Shown: positions 9,120 to 17,245 of the stretch, piece after piece | How the letters are laid out: the number at the start of each line of letters is the position of its first letter | Numbering within the stretch: position 1 is the first letter of the stretch | Assembly: GCA_965178125.1 (NCBI GenBank) | Contig: OZ237735.1 | Location: 620,001-684,000 of the forward strand | Source: Bilabrum cf. latius | Taxonomy: Eukaryota > Bigyra: Bicosoecida > Bigyra > Bicosoecida | Direction of reading: 5' to 3' | Length of the DNA: 64,000 nucleotides | Made by a program: the position numbers and the translations under genes | Notes under the pieces: model-generated | The model's database searches: none | Told to the model about the DNA's origin: nothing | The model's input: the letters and a program-made list of their open reading frames with translations, nothing else

Positions 9120-9180
9120 AAAGGTGACATTGAATATTTGAATTAAAAAATTTGTCATTCATAAAAAAAGTATAATAGTA
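9120..9180. repeat. Degenerate copy of the terminal repeat hub
   Basis: A GGTGACA and a TTTGTCA about 30 bases apart are followed by AAAAAAAGTATAATAG. The last 16 bases equal those at the edge of the right-end copy (about 26678-26693). It is much weaker than the copy at 9541-9682. Confidence 0.45.
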
Positions 9181-9195
9181 TCCTAATAATGGTAA

Positions 9196-9481
9196 TGCTA
9201 ACGCCGAATGGGGTTCGGGGTTGATGTGGCGATGCGTTCGAGACTCGAACACAGGCTCCGGTCTACCAACGCGAGGTTGCAACCGCCAGTGCGACCAGCA
9301 GCTTGCGAGGCATTCCCTCGTCTCCTTCCTTAGGGAAGGGGGCGGGGCAGCGCGGCAGTGGCCGTTCCGGCTCATGCCGTTGTTTTGTTCCAACCGACGT
9401 CGGCGCGCGGTCTGCTCAGATTGGCCATGCTTTGCCCATGTCTTGATTGAACTGGAGACGAAGTGTGTCGAGTAAGCATCG
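9196..9481 (+). mobile_element. Solo A-B repeat of a related Ngaro family
   Basis: About 286 GC-rich bases in an AT-rich setting. The first part (gctaacgccgaatggggttcg) matches the start of the Ngaro A repeat; the last part (gcccatgtcttgattgaactg, then ending agcatc) resembles the end of the B repeat (gccatgtctgattgttaacg, then ggcatca). The middle keeps the same order of short motifs but is diverged. This is what A1/A2 recombination of an element from a different Ngaro subfamily would leave. Frames inside it carry nothing recognisable. Confidence 0.7.
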
Positions 9482-9540
9482 TTACATCATTATTATATAA
9501 AATATTTAGTATTAATATTAATTTAATTTTAATTATCCCT

Positions 9541-9682
9541 CTATATTACTTTTTTTTGGAAAGGGTGACAAAAGCGGTGACAAAACGTGATTTTTGAGGT
9601 CTCAGAAAATTTTATTTTTTGAAATCATATTTTTATTGGACTTGGAAATTCTGATTTTGTCACCGCTTTTGTCACCCTAAAA
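9541..9682. repeat. Internal GTGACAAAA repeat hub (inverted copy of right-end sequence)
   Basis: Two 24-base arms, 9562-9585 and 9655-9678, are perfect reverse complements separated by 69 bases. Each holds two tandem GGTGACAAAA units. The whole block aligns, in reverse orientation, with 26558-26693 near the right end, including the AT-rich centre. It lies in a gene-free region between the starts of the replication gene and the end of the protease gene. Iteron-type origin, recombinase site and relic of an older terminal repeat are all possible. Confidence 0.85.
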
Positions 9683-9686
9683 TATT

Positions 9687-10250
9687 TTAATGAAAAGCCA
9701 TTGTGACGATTTCATCTATTGAATGTCTATTTTTAAGTTTCTTTTTTGCCTCTTGCATTAGTTGATTATATTGATCGTTTGTAAGATCGGCATAGTGTAC
9801 GCGGTTTAATGAGTGCCTTCCACAACTCGCTATATGAGAACCTTCTCCTTGATGCTTATATGGTGAATAATCCACGTCATAACCGCTATCGAGTAAACGC
9901 CTAATTAATGTATTATTAGATTCTTGATATAAATTCAAATCTGCATATTTTTTTTGCCCAACATCGGGGAGTCCGCCGTAACTATCATAAAAATATATTG
10001 TATTTCCCTTTTTTGTTAAAGCTACATAATGCCCCGATGTTGCATTTCCTTGTTTAATCATTGGATAAAATACAATTAATTTATTATCTCCTTGAAATAA
10101 TGATTCAATTGATGGAGAATTTATAATATCGTCATATAATACAACACGAGGAGGTGGACCTTTAGTGTGTGGGTGTTTATTCCATAGTTCTTTTAATTCT
10201 TGAGGACTAAGATATGTCCCAACAAGTTGTTTTAATTTTTCTCTATTCAT
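9687..10250 (-). CDS. Adenovirus-type maturation cysteine protease
   Basis: 187 residues, the usual size of virophage/Polinton maturation proteases. The catalytic order is visible: His in SGHYVALT (about residue 73), Asp in IYFYDSYGG (about 90) and Cys in HIASCGRHSLNR (about 137). Proteases of this family cut capsid proteins after short Gly-containing sites, and candidate Gly-Gly sites exist in the MCP, the basic protein at 16520 and the lipase. The gene follows the packaging ATPase on the same strand, an arrangement shared with mavirus. A TCTA box stands 16 bases upstream. Stop TAA. Confidence 0.88.
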   Translation of the reverse strand: MNREKLKQLVGTYLSPQELKELWNKHPHTKGPPPRVVLYDDIINSPSIESLFQGDNKLIVFYPMIKQGNATSGHYVALTKKGNTIYFYDSYGGLPDVGQKKYADLNLYQESNNTLIRRLLDSGYDVDYSPYKHQGEGSHIASCGRHSLNRVHYADLTNDQYNQLMQEAKKKLKNRHSIDEIVTMAFH

Positions 10251-10266
10251 TAATATAAATAATGAC

Positions 10267-10270
10267 TAGA
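10267..10270 (-). promoter_or_regulatory. TCTA box, protease gene
   Basis: Minus-strand TTTTCTAGTC, 16 bases before the start at 10250. Confidence 0.7.
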
Positions 10271-10288
10271 AAATTATTCAAACTTTAT

Positions 10289-11350
10289 TTAAATTTTTAT
10301 CGCTTCCTTTTGACTTATCATATAGCCTATATCTGGGTTTATACTAATCCATCTAGATTTTTTCAATGCTAGTTTAACCCTTTTAATTTGTTCTTTATTG
10401 AATCCTAAATAAGTTCTTAATAAATAATTACGTTCATGGTCTGTACCTTTACTAAAAAATACATAATCGGTCGTTTCAATTTTAATTAACTTCATATGTG
10501 CACCATCTGACCCTTTGTGATTACATATAATTAAATTAGTCTTAGTGTGTCTCCCCTTGGTTAATAGGGTGTCCCTTAAAAATTCAATCTTTCCAATATC
10601 TGGGTTATTTTCGTAATCATCAAATAAAACTAATGAATCTTGAAATATAGCATCTCTTGCTTCTTGATCTATTTTAAACTCAAATTTATCTTTGCCTTTT
10701 CCGTCTGGTTTCATATCATGTAACATTAATTCTAACTTCATTAGCATTTCTGGGTCATCTGCATACATTTTCTTTTTGTATTTAAATTTAATCTTTGCTT
10801 TTTCATACTCTTTTTTTGCGTCTTCATGGCTCACATTTTCACCAACTAATGAATTAATATCTAAATATTTTACTTTTCCAAATTTAGAATCTTTGACATC
10901 CGTGATCACATAAATCTTTTTAATTCCAAATTTTCGTGACATTTCCATTATTTCGGTTGAAAAATATGACTTTCCAGAACCAGACTTACCATTTAAAAAG
11001 AATACGAATCTATTAAATGAGTCATCTTCAGTATGACCTAGTGAATACGGAATAACTCTAAACATTGATTTGTCTTTTATCTCTTCACTGTTGAATTTTT
11101 GGGCTTCTTCTGTTCCATTATATAAATTTATTAATTCTTGCTTTTTCTGTTCTTTAGCTTTCTTTGATCTTACCGCATGAGTTCCAAAGATTGCGTATAA
11201 TTGGTCATCCGTTATATCTTCGGGCTCTAATTCTTTATTTTTACATTCATTGTCATAATATAATACTTTATTTTTGCTTTGCTGGTTATTACCTGTATAT
11301 TTACGGTATGCAATGGGTATTGAATCATCTCCTCCGCTGTAACTAAACAT
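10289..11350 (-). CDS. FtsK/HerA-type genome-packaging ATPase
   Basis: 353 residues. Walker A is LNGKSGSGKSYFS (about residue 118) and Walker B is DSLVLFDDYENN (about 240). A later NLIICNHKGS resembles the conserved sensor segment of A32-like packaging ATPases. These enzymes drive DNA into the empty capsid. The gene stands 38 bases upstream of the protease on the same strand, as in the morphogenesis module of mavirus. Here the ATPase-protease pair is separated from the penton-MCP pair by about 6 kb and lies on the opposite strand, so the module has been rearranged. TCTA box 14 bases upstream; stop TAA. Confidence 0.88.
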   Translation of the reverse strand: MFSYSGGDDSIPIAYRKYTGNNQQSKNKVLYYDNECKNKELEPEDITDDQLYAIFGTHAVRSKKAKEQKKQELINLYNGTEEAQKFNSEEIKDKSMFRVIPYSLGHTEDDSFNRFVFFLNGKSGSGKSYFSTEIMEMSRKFGIKKIYVITDVKDSKFGKVKYLDINSLVGENVSHEDAKKEYEKAKIKFKYKKKMYADDPEMLMKLELMLHDMKPDGKGKDKFEFKIDQEARDAIFQDSLVLFDDYENNPDIGKIEFLRDTLLTKGRHTKTNLIICNHKGSDGAHMKLIKIETTDYVFFSKGTDHERNYLLRTYLGFNKEQIKRVKLALKKSRWISINPDIGYMISQKEAIKI

Positions 11351-11364
11351 ATTATAATTTAGTA

Positions 11365-11368
11365 TAGA
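11365..11368 (-). promoter_or_regulatory. TCTA box, packaging ATPase gene
   Basis: Minus-strand TTATCTATACTAAATT, 14 bases before the start at 11350. The same string (tctatactaaatt) lies next to the lone A repeat at about 6505-6520. Confidence 0.7.
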
Positions 11369-11443
11369 TAATATTTATATAATAGAAAATATTTTTTGAA
11401 TTTGACAAAAAAAGAAAGGTAGTCATGCAACAATTTTAAAATG

Positions 11444-12292
11444 TTATTTAATTAAACGCTTGAATGCCTTAATTTCGTTTTTAACGTCATTTGTGATATA
11501 AGAATGTAATTTTTTCATAACTTCTTTTTGTATTTTACTAATATTTTTCATTTTAAAATCTGATTTCTTAAGATCCAAATTAAACATATTCTTTAATCTG
11601 ACCATTAAATCTTCCTTTATGTTGTTCATCACAAAGTTTTTAGTTGCCGTTGTATCTCGTACATTTTTAAGTGCTTCAAGTCTTGCATTAGTAAGATATA
11701 AAAAACCCACATTGTCAGAACTTAACAAACTATTAATTTCTTCCATTTTATCGTCGTATCCTGTTCTTCGGTATATCTCACGCAATCTCTTAAGGGCTTT
11801 ATAATATTTTCCTTCTTTTTCCAATTTCATGGCGTCTTCTATTAAATCTTCTGTTATTTCATCTTTAGTTTTTCCCATAATTGAATCACCAAAATCATAA
11901 ATTATCGTAACCTCTTCATAATACCCATTAGTAAATACTATTAAATCAAGTTTAACCCATTTTTTATCTTGTTTAATATACTTTGGGTTTTCTAGTTCAT
12001 CAGCAAGTAATTTGATAGCTTTTCTTTGTGTTCCTGCTTTCTTTTTACCTATTTTAAGTTCACTAACATCTATGTGATCACCAATGTCAATTAGAAAGCT
12101 GAATAGTTCACGTAAAAGCAGTTTATATTGTTTCATTTCTAATTTCATATATAAATCGAGATCAGAAGCAAAAAATGAAATAGGGAAAGAACCATTTAAT
12201 AACATATCTGCATCTTTTATTAACATAAGATCTTTAAACAATGCGGAATGGTCAGTATTAAATAGTTTGATGGTTTTATTGTTAATTTCCAT
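11444..12292 (-). CDS. Putative nucleotidyltransferase-fold protein
   Basis: 282 residues from the chosen start; an ATG 15 bases further upstream (12307) is the alternative. I prefer 12292 because a TCTA lies just before it. A nucleotidyltransferase signature is visible: NGS at residues 33-35, then DLD at 44-46 (pattern GS-x8-DxD), with a later LDLIVF near 117 that could supply the third acidic residue. The C-terminal half is helical and charged. The substrate is unknown; RNA-modifying, nucleotide-adding toxin-like and purely structural roles all remain open. It is divergent from the coiled-coil gene at 12341, with only about 50 bases between them. Stop TAA. Confidence 0.6.
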   Translation of the reverse strand: MEINNKTIKLFNTDHSALFKDLMLIKDADMLLNGSFPISFFASDLDLYMKLEMKQYKLLLRELFSFLIDIGDHIDVSELKIGKKKAGTQRKAIKLLADELENPKYIKQDKKWVKLDLIVFTNGYYEEVTIIYDFGDSIMGKTKDEITEDLIEDAMKLEKEGKYYKALKRLREIYRRTGYDDKMEEINSLLSSDNVGFLYLTNARLEALKNVRDTTATKNFVMNNIKEDLMVRLKNMFNLDLKKSDFKMKNISKIQKEVMKKLHSYITNDVKNEIKAFKRLIK

Positions 12293-12296
12293 TATA

Positions 12297-12300
12297 TAGA
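12297..12300 (-). promoter_or_regulatory. Possible TCTA box, nucleotidyltransferase-like gene
   Basis: Minus-strand TTCTATATA only 4 bases before the start at 12292, closer than in the other genes, so its role is less sure. Confidence 0.4.
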
Positions 12301-12321
12301 ATAACATAAGATTAATTTTTT

Positions 12322-12325
12322 TCTA
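12322..12325 (+). promoter_or_regulatory. TCTA box, coiled-coil gene
   Basis: TTTTTTTCTAGTG, 15 bases before the ATG at 12341, in the short divergent promoter shared with the minus-strand gene. Confidence 0.7.
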
Positions 12326-12340
12326 GTGTAAATATATTAT

Positions 12341-13735
12341 ATGTCAACTGAATTAAGAAATATACTAAGACAGCAAAATATAAGACGTCAAGAATCCAAT
12401 AAAGGAGTAGAAAATAGAAATTTAAGTTTAAAGAATGAAAGACAATCTATTTTAGAAGCTTTAAAGAATCAACAAAGACAAGATGATATCGTATTAAGCA
12501 CACAATTTCAACCCCTAGAGCTAAGAAGAAGAGAAAAAAGAATGGATGGTATTCTAAGAAATTTAGTTACTGAATTGGTTGATGGTCTAAATAAAGACGA
12601 TGATACTAAAATTAAGGTAAATTTAGAAAGAATGAAGGAAATAATAGTAAAGGAAAACCCAAGCATATCAATGTTAGGGCAATTGGGAAAATTTTTAGAT
12701 CAATATCAAAATAAAATAGATTTATTGGGATTGTCTAAATCTAAAAAAACATCACTTAAAAGAACTGCACAGGAAACGGAAAACCTCGCAATATCTAGTT
12801 TGACAAGTGATGAAGATTTTAAAAAAATGATTAAAAGCCTAGACACACCTAATATTGATAAATTTTCAAATGATGATCTCGAGGTGTTTAGAGATTTATT
12901 TAATTTAGATCCTGCAATAAATAAAACAGATTTAAAAAACCTTATAAAAACAATCTTGGGTGATGATGTGTCTAAATATCTAGAGGGCGAGGTTCAAATT
13001 GATCGTGAGATAGTCAGTGCAACAAGAAATTTAAGAAATGTATTAGAACAATTTACCAAAGAACAGTTATTAGAACAATACTTTAATGAAGATGCAGTAG
13101 AAACATTTAAAGCAGATTATAAGGAAGATTATATAAAACAAGCACTAAAAAGTAAAAAAGGCATGATTGATTTTCTTGTTAGAGAATTTTATAATATTAA
13201 TGAAATTGGAGAACCTCCAATTTTAGAAAATATAGACGACATTGATTCACTTCCAACGGGTGAATTTATGACAATGAAAAAGGTGTTTAATGATTTCCTG
13301 TCTATGTTAATGACTGATGAAGCCCTAGAAGAGAAAGGATTATCAAGACAAACAGTGTCACGCATGACAAAAAAAAGATTTAAGGATCTATACGAAGAAT
13401 ATGTAGAAAAGTCACCTATTAAACGATTATATAATGTTCTTCTTTCCGTTGAGAATGATACTGTAACGAAAGAAGCACGAGAAACATTAGAAGCTATCAA
13501 GGAAGAAGCTCGAAAATTAAGAGAAGCACAGGATGCCCTTACAAAGAGAGTTGCAATAAGAAAAATAACGGAGGCACTGGAAAATTATGGATTAACTAAA
13601 AGAGAAGCAAGAAGAAGAAGAAGAATGGAAGAACTAGAAGATGAAGATGAACGAAGAGAAGATGAAGAAGGTGATTCTACAGATGATGAAGAATCTGACG
13701 GAATCGCTGTTGGTTTCGATAATGTTGATGAATAA
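12341..13735 (+). CDS. Large charged coiled-coil protein, function unknown
   Basis: 464 residues, rich in Lys, Glu, Asp and Arg, predicted mostly helical. The N-terminus has an RQQNIRRQESN-type polar stretch. The C-terminus has an Arg-rich helix (REARRRRRMEELEDEDE) followed by a strongly acidic tail ending GFDNVDE. It stands in the TCTA class, upstream of the fibre-like genes, so a structural or scaffolding role in the particle is plausible. I do not recognise a family. Stop TAA. Confidence 0.7.
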   Translation: MSTELRNILRQQNIRRQESNKGVENRNLSLKNERQSILEALKNQQRQDDIVLSTQFQPLELRRREKRMDGILRNLVTELVDGLNKDDDTKIKVNLERMKEIIVKENPSISMLGQLGKFLDQYQNKIDLLGLSKSKKTSLKRTAQETENLAISSLTSDEDFKKMIKSLDTPNIDKFSNDDLEVFRDLFNLDPAINKTDLKNLIKTILGDDVSKYLEGEVQIDREIVSATRNLRNVLEQFTKEQLLEQYFNEDAVETFKADYKEDYIKQALKSKKGMIDFLVREFYNINEIGEPPILENIDDIDSLPTGEFMTMKKVFNDFLSMLMTDEALEEKGLSRQTVSRMTKKRFKDLYEEYVEKSPIKRLYNVLLSVENDTVTKEARETLEAIKEEARKLREAQDALTKRVAIRKITEALENYGLTKREARRRRRMEELEDEDERREDEEGDSTDDEESDGIAVGFDNVDE

Positions 13736-13786
13736 AATTAAAAATATAATTGTAAAATAATATATTAAATTAAAGTTAGAATAAAT

Positions 13787-13790
13787 TTCT
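13787..13790 (+). promoter_or_regulatory. TCTA box, large fibre gene
   Basis: AATTTCTAATC, 16 bases before the ATG at 13807. Confidence 0.7.
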
Positions 13791-13806
13791 AATCTTAATT
13801 TATAAA

Positions 13807-15855
13807 ATGAGTATATCTAATTTACTATCAAATAATAATTTGGATCTTAGAGCTAGTCGTGTCATTGTTTCAAATACAAGAATAACAGAAAATACCCAAC
13901 TAGCAACGAAGGAATATGTCGACGCAGCTATAGCAGGGGATGGTGCAAATATCGATCAAGTTTTGACCATTGGAGACAATGCAAACGGTCGTAACATTCA
14001 AAATGTTGGAACTATTGGAACTACTGGAAATGCAAATATTGGAGGTAATGTAAATGCCAATGCTTTAACTTTAGAAGGTTTTAGTTCTGCACATGACAGC
14101 GGATGGGGTACAACCATGACAATCCCAGAAGGTGCATTATTGATTGAAGGAGGAGACCCAACAGCTAACTGGAAACCTGCTATGGGTGTTTATTCCGATG
14201 AAAGAAATGGAGAAAGAAATATATATTTTTGGACAGGTAATAAATCAGGAAATCAAAGAACTACAGGATGGGAAAATTACAATTTATATTTAGGTTCAAC
14301 TGTTGACTCAAAAGTACAAATAAATGTAGATGACACTACAGATTCAAGTGATCACACAAATGGTTCTATTGTTTCCGCTGGTGGTGTTGGTATTGCCAAA
14401 AATTTAAATGTTAATGGTGATATTAGTACAAATGGTAGTGTACATGTAAATGATATTCAGACAATTTTACCAAATAAGGTTTTAAATTTGAACACCAATA
14501 ATCCCAACACAAACGAAGGTATATGGATAACTGGATATAATCAAAATGGGGCGATGTTTGGGGGTGGTTGCTTTCCTGCAGGACCTAGACAAACAGATTA
14601 TACACATATTGGATATAATATAAAGTATGATTTATCAAATCAAGTATTTGACCCAACGACGCCCAACACTAATTCAAGAAATGGCATGTATATGTCCGTT
14701 GGATATGAAGGATTCAGTGTTACAAAAATCCCAAATACTAATATTTCAGGTGACCCTAATAAAGAATTATTTAGGGTTGATGTGGGGTTAAATGATTCAG
14801 CACCAGAAACAATTATTTCGAAAGTAGATCATACATTTGAACAAAACGCAGACGTTAAAGGTGATTTGTCCGTAACTGGTACATCTTCATTATCCAACGT
14901 GTCCGTTTCTGGAACTCATGGAGTCACTGGAACATCCACACTAGGAGCATTAGAAGTTAACGGATTAGTTAATTTTAATAATACAGATAATGAAAGCGTT
15001 GTATTTGACGGAGGAGTTAGAATAAATAAAAGTATCATTGTTAATCAAAACTTTTTAGTTCAAGGGGACGGCAATTTTACAGGCAATGTTACTATGGGCT
15101 CAAATCTTGCAGTCACTGGAACTTTAAACGTCACAGATGCAACAACATTAAACGATTTAGATATGAATAATACTAAAATTACAAATTTGGCAACTCCTAC
15201 ATTGTCAACTGATGCAGTAACTAAAGCTTATGTGGATAATTTGCCATCAACACAATCTAATTTATCTTCAGTGTTAACAACTGGTAATGATGCTAATAAT
15301 AATTCTATCATTGGATTAGAGAGTATTACATTTGGTAATACTAATGTAGACGCTAAAATTCAAACTTCAGAAATACTAATTAATGGATCATATCATACTA
15401 AATATGATACACAAGATGGAAAAGAAACAAGTAACTCTATATTTCCAAGACGGGGACTAAGAAATCAAGAAATTATCGATCCTAATACTAACACGTTCAC
15501 AATTCAACCTGGAATAAAAGATACTTTTAGATACATAGGAGTTATGACAAGAACTAATCTATTAGAAATAACAATTAAACTGGCAGTATTTAAAAGTACA
15601 AATAATGATCCAGCGGTAGTTCATAGAATACTAATAGAGAATTCACCATTAGTATCTATTCGCTATGAAACAAGTAATGTATCGAATGGGAATTCAATTG
15701 CGACAACCGCAGGGATTTACGAATTTAACAGACAGACAAATACAACAACAATAATGAATACCCCAGTTAATCGTAATTATAATTTACAAACTATGGAAAT
15801 AGAATTATGGTCAACAGGTAATGTTAATGGTGCTTGGTGTTCTAGAATACAATAA
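13807..15855 (+). CDS. Fibre/adhesin-like structural protein
   Basis: 682 residues, rich in Asn, Thr, Gly and Ser, with short beta-type repeats typical of trimeric fibres: IVSAGGVGIAKNLNVNGD, TLSTDAVTKAYVDN, and tandem VTGTS/TLGAL units. The first 17 residues (MSISNLLSNNNLDLRAS) are nearly the same as those of the next gene (15887), so this is probably the anchor that docks both to a common particle site. The C-terminal 150 residues look globular and could bind the host surface. The family is not named with confidence; function is inferred from repeat type and shared anchor. TCTA box; TAA stop. Confidence 0.7.
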   Translation: MSISNLLSNNNLDLRASRVIVSNTRITENTQLATKEYVDAAIAGDGANIDQVLTIGDNANGRNIQNVGTIGTTGNANIGGNVNANALTLEGFSSAHDSGWGTTMTIPEGALLIEGGDPTANWKPAMGVYSDERNGERNIYFWTGNKSGNQRTTGWENYNLYLGSTVDSKVQINVDDTTDSSDHTNGSIVSAGGVGIAKNLNVNGDISTNGSVHVNDIQTILPNKVLNLNTNNPNTNEGIWITGYNQNGAMFGGGCFPAGPRQTDYTHIGYNIKYDLSNQVFDPTTPNTNSRNGMYMSVGYEGFSVTKIPNTNISGDPNKELFRVDVGLNDSAPETIISKVDHTFEQNADVKGDLSVTGTSSLSNVSVSGTHGVTGTSTLGALEVNGLVNFNNTDNESVVFDGGVRINKSIIVNQNFLVQGDGNFTGNVTMGSNLAVTGTLNVTDATTLNDLDMNNTKITNLATPTLSTDAVTKAYVDNLPSTQSNLSSVLTTGNDANNNSIIGLESITFGNTNVDAKIQTSEILINGSYHTKYDTQDGKETSNSIFPRRGLRNQEIIDPNTNTFTIQPGIKDTFRYIGVMTRTNLLEITIKLAVFKSTNNDPAVVHRILIENSPLVSIRYETSNVSNGNSIATTAGIYEFNRQTNTTTIMNTPVNRNYNLQTMEIELWSTGNVNGAWCSRIQ

Positions 15856-15869
15856 ATATAAATTTTTTT

Positions 15870-15873
15870 TCTA
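15870..15873 (+). promoter_or_regulatory. TCTA box, short fibre gene
   Basis: TTTTTTTTCTAAT, 13 bases before the ATG at 15887. Confidence 0.75.
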
Positions 15874-15886
15874 ATAATATAGTATT

Positions 15887-16459
15887 ATGAGTATAAGCAA
15901 TTTATTAACTTCAAATAACCTAGACTTAAAAGCTAATTCTATTGATGCAATAGATGTTAAAAAGAAAGGTCAAGCTTTGACATTTAATGGATATCACTTT
16001 GTCCAAAATAGAGGAAATGGAACTACTCCTATAACTTTAAATGCTCCAGGAAATATTTTCGATGGATCAACTTTTACCGTTGCAGATACGGCATTATCTA
16101 TCATGGGTGGAACGTACAATATGCCAATAGACAACACTTATAATTGTATCATTAAATGTAATATGTCATTTATTAATACGAATACTTCAGCTGTCAGATC
16201 TGCAGGTATTGCCTTTCAATTTCAGAATGCCTCAGATGATACATGGGATATTAACCCTTCTAATTGTCCCGTGATGTGGCATATTATAAATCCTGAATCT
16301 ACCCAAACAATACAATTAGTACATTCATTAGATTCAAATCATGGATATAAAGCAATACGTTTAATGTTTGCTGGTGAGAATTCAATTGATATTGATTATA
16401 GCTCAAATAATCCAACTAGAATATGTTATTGCACTTTAGAACGTTTCTATAGTTTGTAA
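15887..16459 (+). CDS. Short fibre-like protein sharing the anchor of its neighbour
   Basis: 190 residues. The start MSISNLLTSNNLDLKANS matches the anchor of the 682-residue protein, but the repeats are absent. The remaining 160 residues look like a compact beta-sandwich (AGIAFQFQNAS, then VMWHIINPES and CYCTLERFYSL), in the manner of C1q/TNF-like or other trimeric knobs. The two genes are adjacent, 31 bases apart, each with its own TCTA box. They may be alternative spikes on one base or partners in one spike. Stop TAA. Confidence 0.65.
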   Translation: MSISNLLTSNNLDLKANSIDAIDVKKKGQALTFNGYHFVQNRGNGTTPITLNAPGNIFDGSTFTVADTALSIMGGTYNMPIDNTYNCIIKCNMSFINTNTSAVRSAGIAFQFQNASDDTWDINPSNCPVMWHIINPESTQTIQLVHSLDSNHGYKAIRLMFAGENSIDIDYSSNNPTRICYCTLERFYSL

Positions 16460-16502
16460 TTAAATATTAGTTATAGATAGAACAATAAATTAATATTTTT
16501 TT

Positions 16503-16506
16503 TCTA
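16503..16506 (+). promoter_or_regulatory. TCTA box, basic protein gene
   Basis: TTTTTTCTAATATTAATTT, 13 bases before the ATG at 16520; nearly the same as the MCP box. Confidence 0.75.
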
Positions 16507-16519
16507 ATATTAATTTATT

Positions 16520-17188
16520 ATGAAATATACAGTTAACGAATATTTGGACCTTATAGGTTCTGGAAAACCTAAACGTAAAAACTCTAAGGGAAAACAAACC
16601 AATGAACATAAAGAACATGTACAAGCTGTAATGGAACTTTTCGGAATGGGTAAATCTCAAGCTGATAAATTATGTTATGAATGCGAAGAGAATGCAAGAG
16701 TAAAAGGTGGCTCATTTTGGAAAAACTTGCGTAGGGGTCTTTCCAGAGTTGGTAATACCGTAAAACGTGGAGTTTCTAAAGTTGGCGATGCAGTAAAAAG
16801 GGGCGTAAGAGATCTTAAAAATATGGATACTGATGATGTTCTTTATTCTTTGGGTAAAGTAGCAACGAGTCAGATACCATACGTAGGAGCTTATGCTACG
16901 GAAGGCTTAGATGCATTACAACATCACAGAAAATACAATGCTAAAAAGGCAAGTAAAAACGCTTTAATTGATGTTGGTACTTCCTTTTTACCTCCAGGTG
17001 TTAGACAAGTTAGTAATTTTGCATTAAAGAAAGCCACGAAAGGTATGGGCAAAAAAGCTACAGGAGGTAAGAAACGTAAGGTATCACAAAAGATGAAAGA
17101 ACGTGGAGCTATGATAAAAAAGATTATGAAAAATACTGGAATGAAACTAGGAGAAGCATCAAAATTCCTAAAGGAGCACGGAAAGTAA
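16520..17188 (+). CDS. Basic capsid-interior protein with a candidate cleavage site
   Basis: 222 residues, strongly basic. After a 62-residue leader comes Gly-Gly followed by SFWKNLRRGLSRVGNTV and two more near-repeats of the type (V-x-K-R-G-V), giving an amphipathic helix rich in Lys/Arg. The middle has a short hydrophobic segment (SQIPYVGAYATEG); the end is Lys-rich (KKATGGKKRKVSQKMKERG). An aromatic residue soon after a GG and a long amphipathic basic helix recall protease-matured, membrane-active or DNA-condensing core proteins such as adenovirus protein VI. The assignment is by character only. TCTA class, stop TAA. Confidence 0.6.
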   Translation: MKYTVNEYLDLIGSGKPKRKNSKGKQTNEHKEHVQAVMELFGMGKSQADKLCYECEENARVKGGSFWKNLRRGLSRVGNTVKRGVSKVGDAVKRGVRDLKNMDTDDVLYSLGKVATSQIPYVGAYATEGLDALQHHRKYNAKKASKNALIDVGTSFLPPGVRQVSNFALKKATKGMGKKATGGKKRKVSQKMKERGAMIKKIMKNTGMKLGEASKFLKEHGK

Positions 17189-17245
17189 TAAATACGAATG
17201 AATTTTATTCTATTTTTATTAAAGAATAGATTAAAACTATTTGGA

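Noticed and set aside
9221-9475. Short frames on both strands in the GC-rich island at 9.2-9.5 kb
   Set aside because: They lie inside a solo Ngaro repeat unit and encode nothing recognisable.
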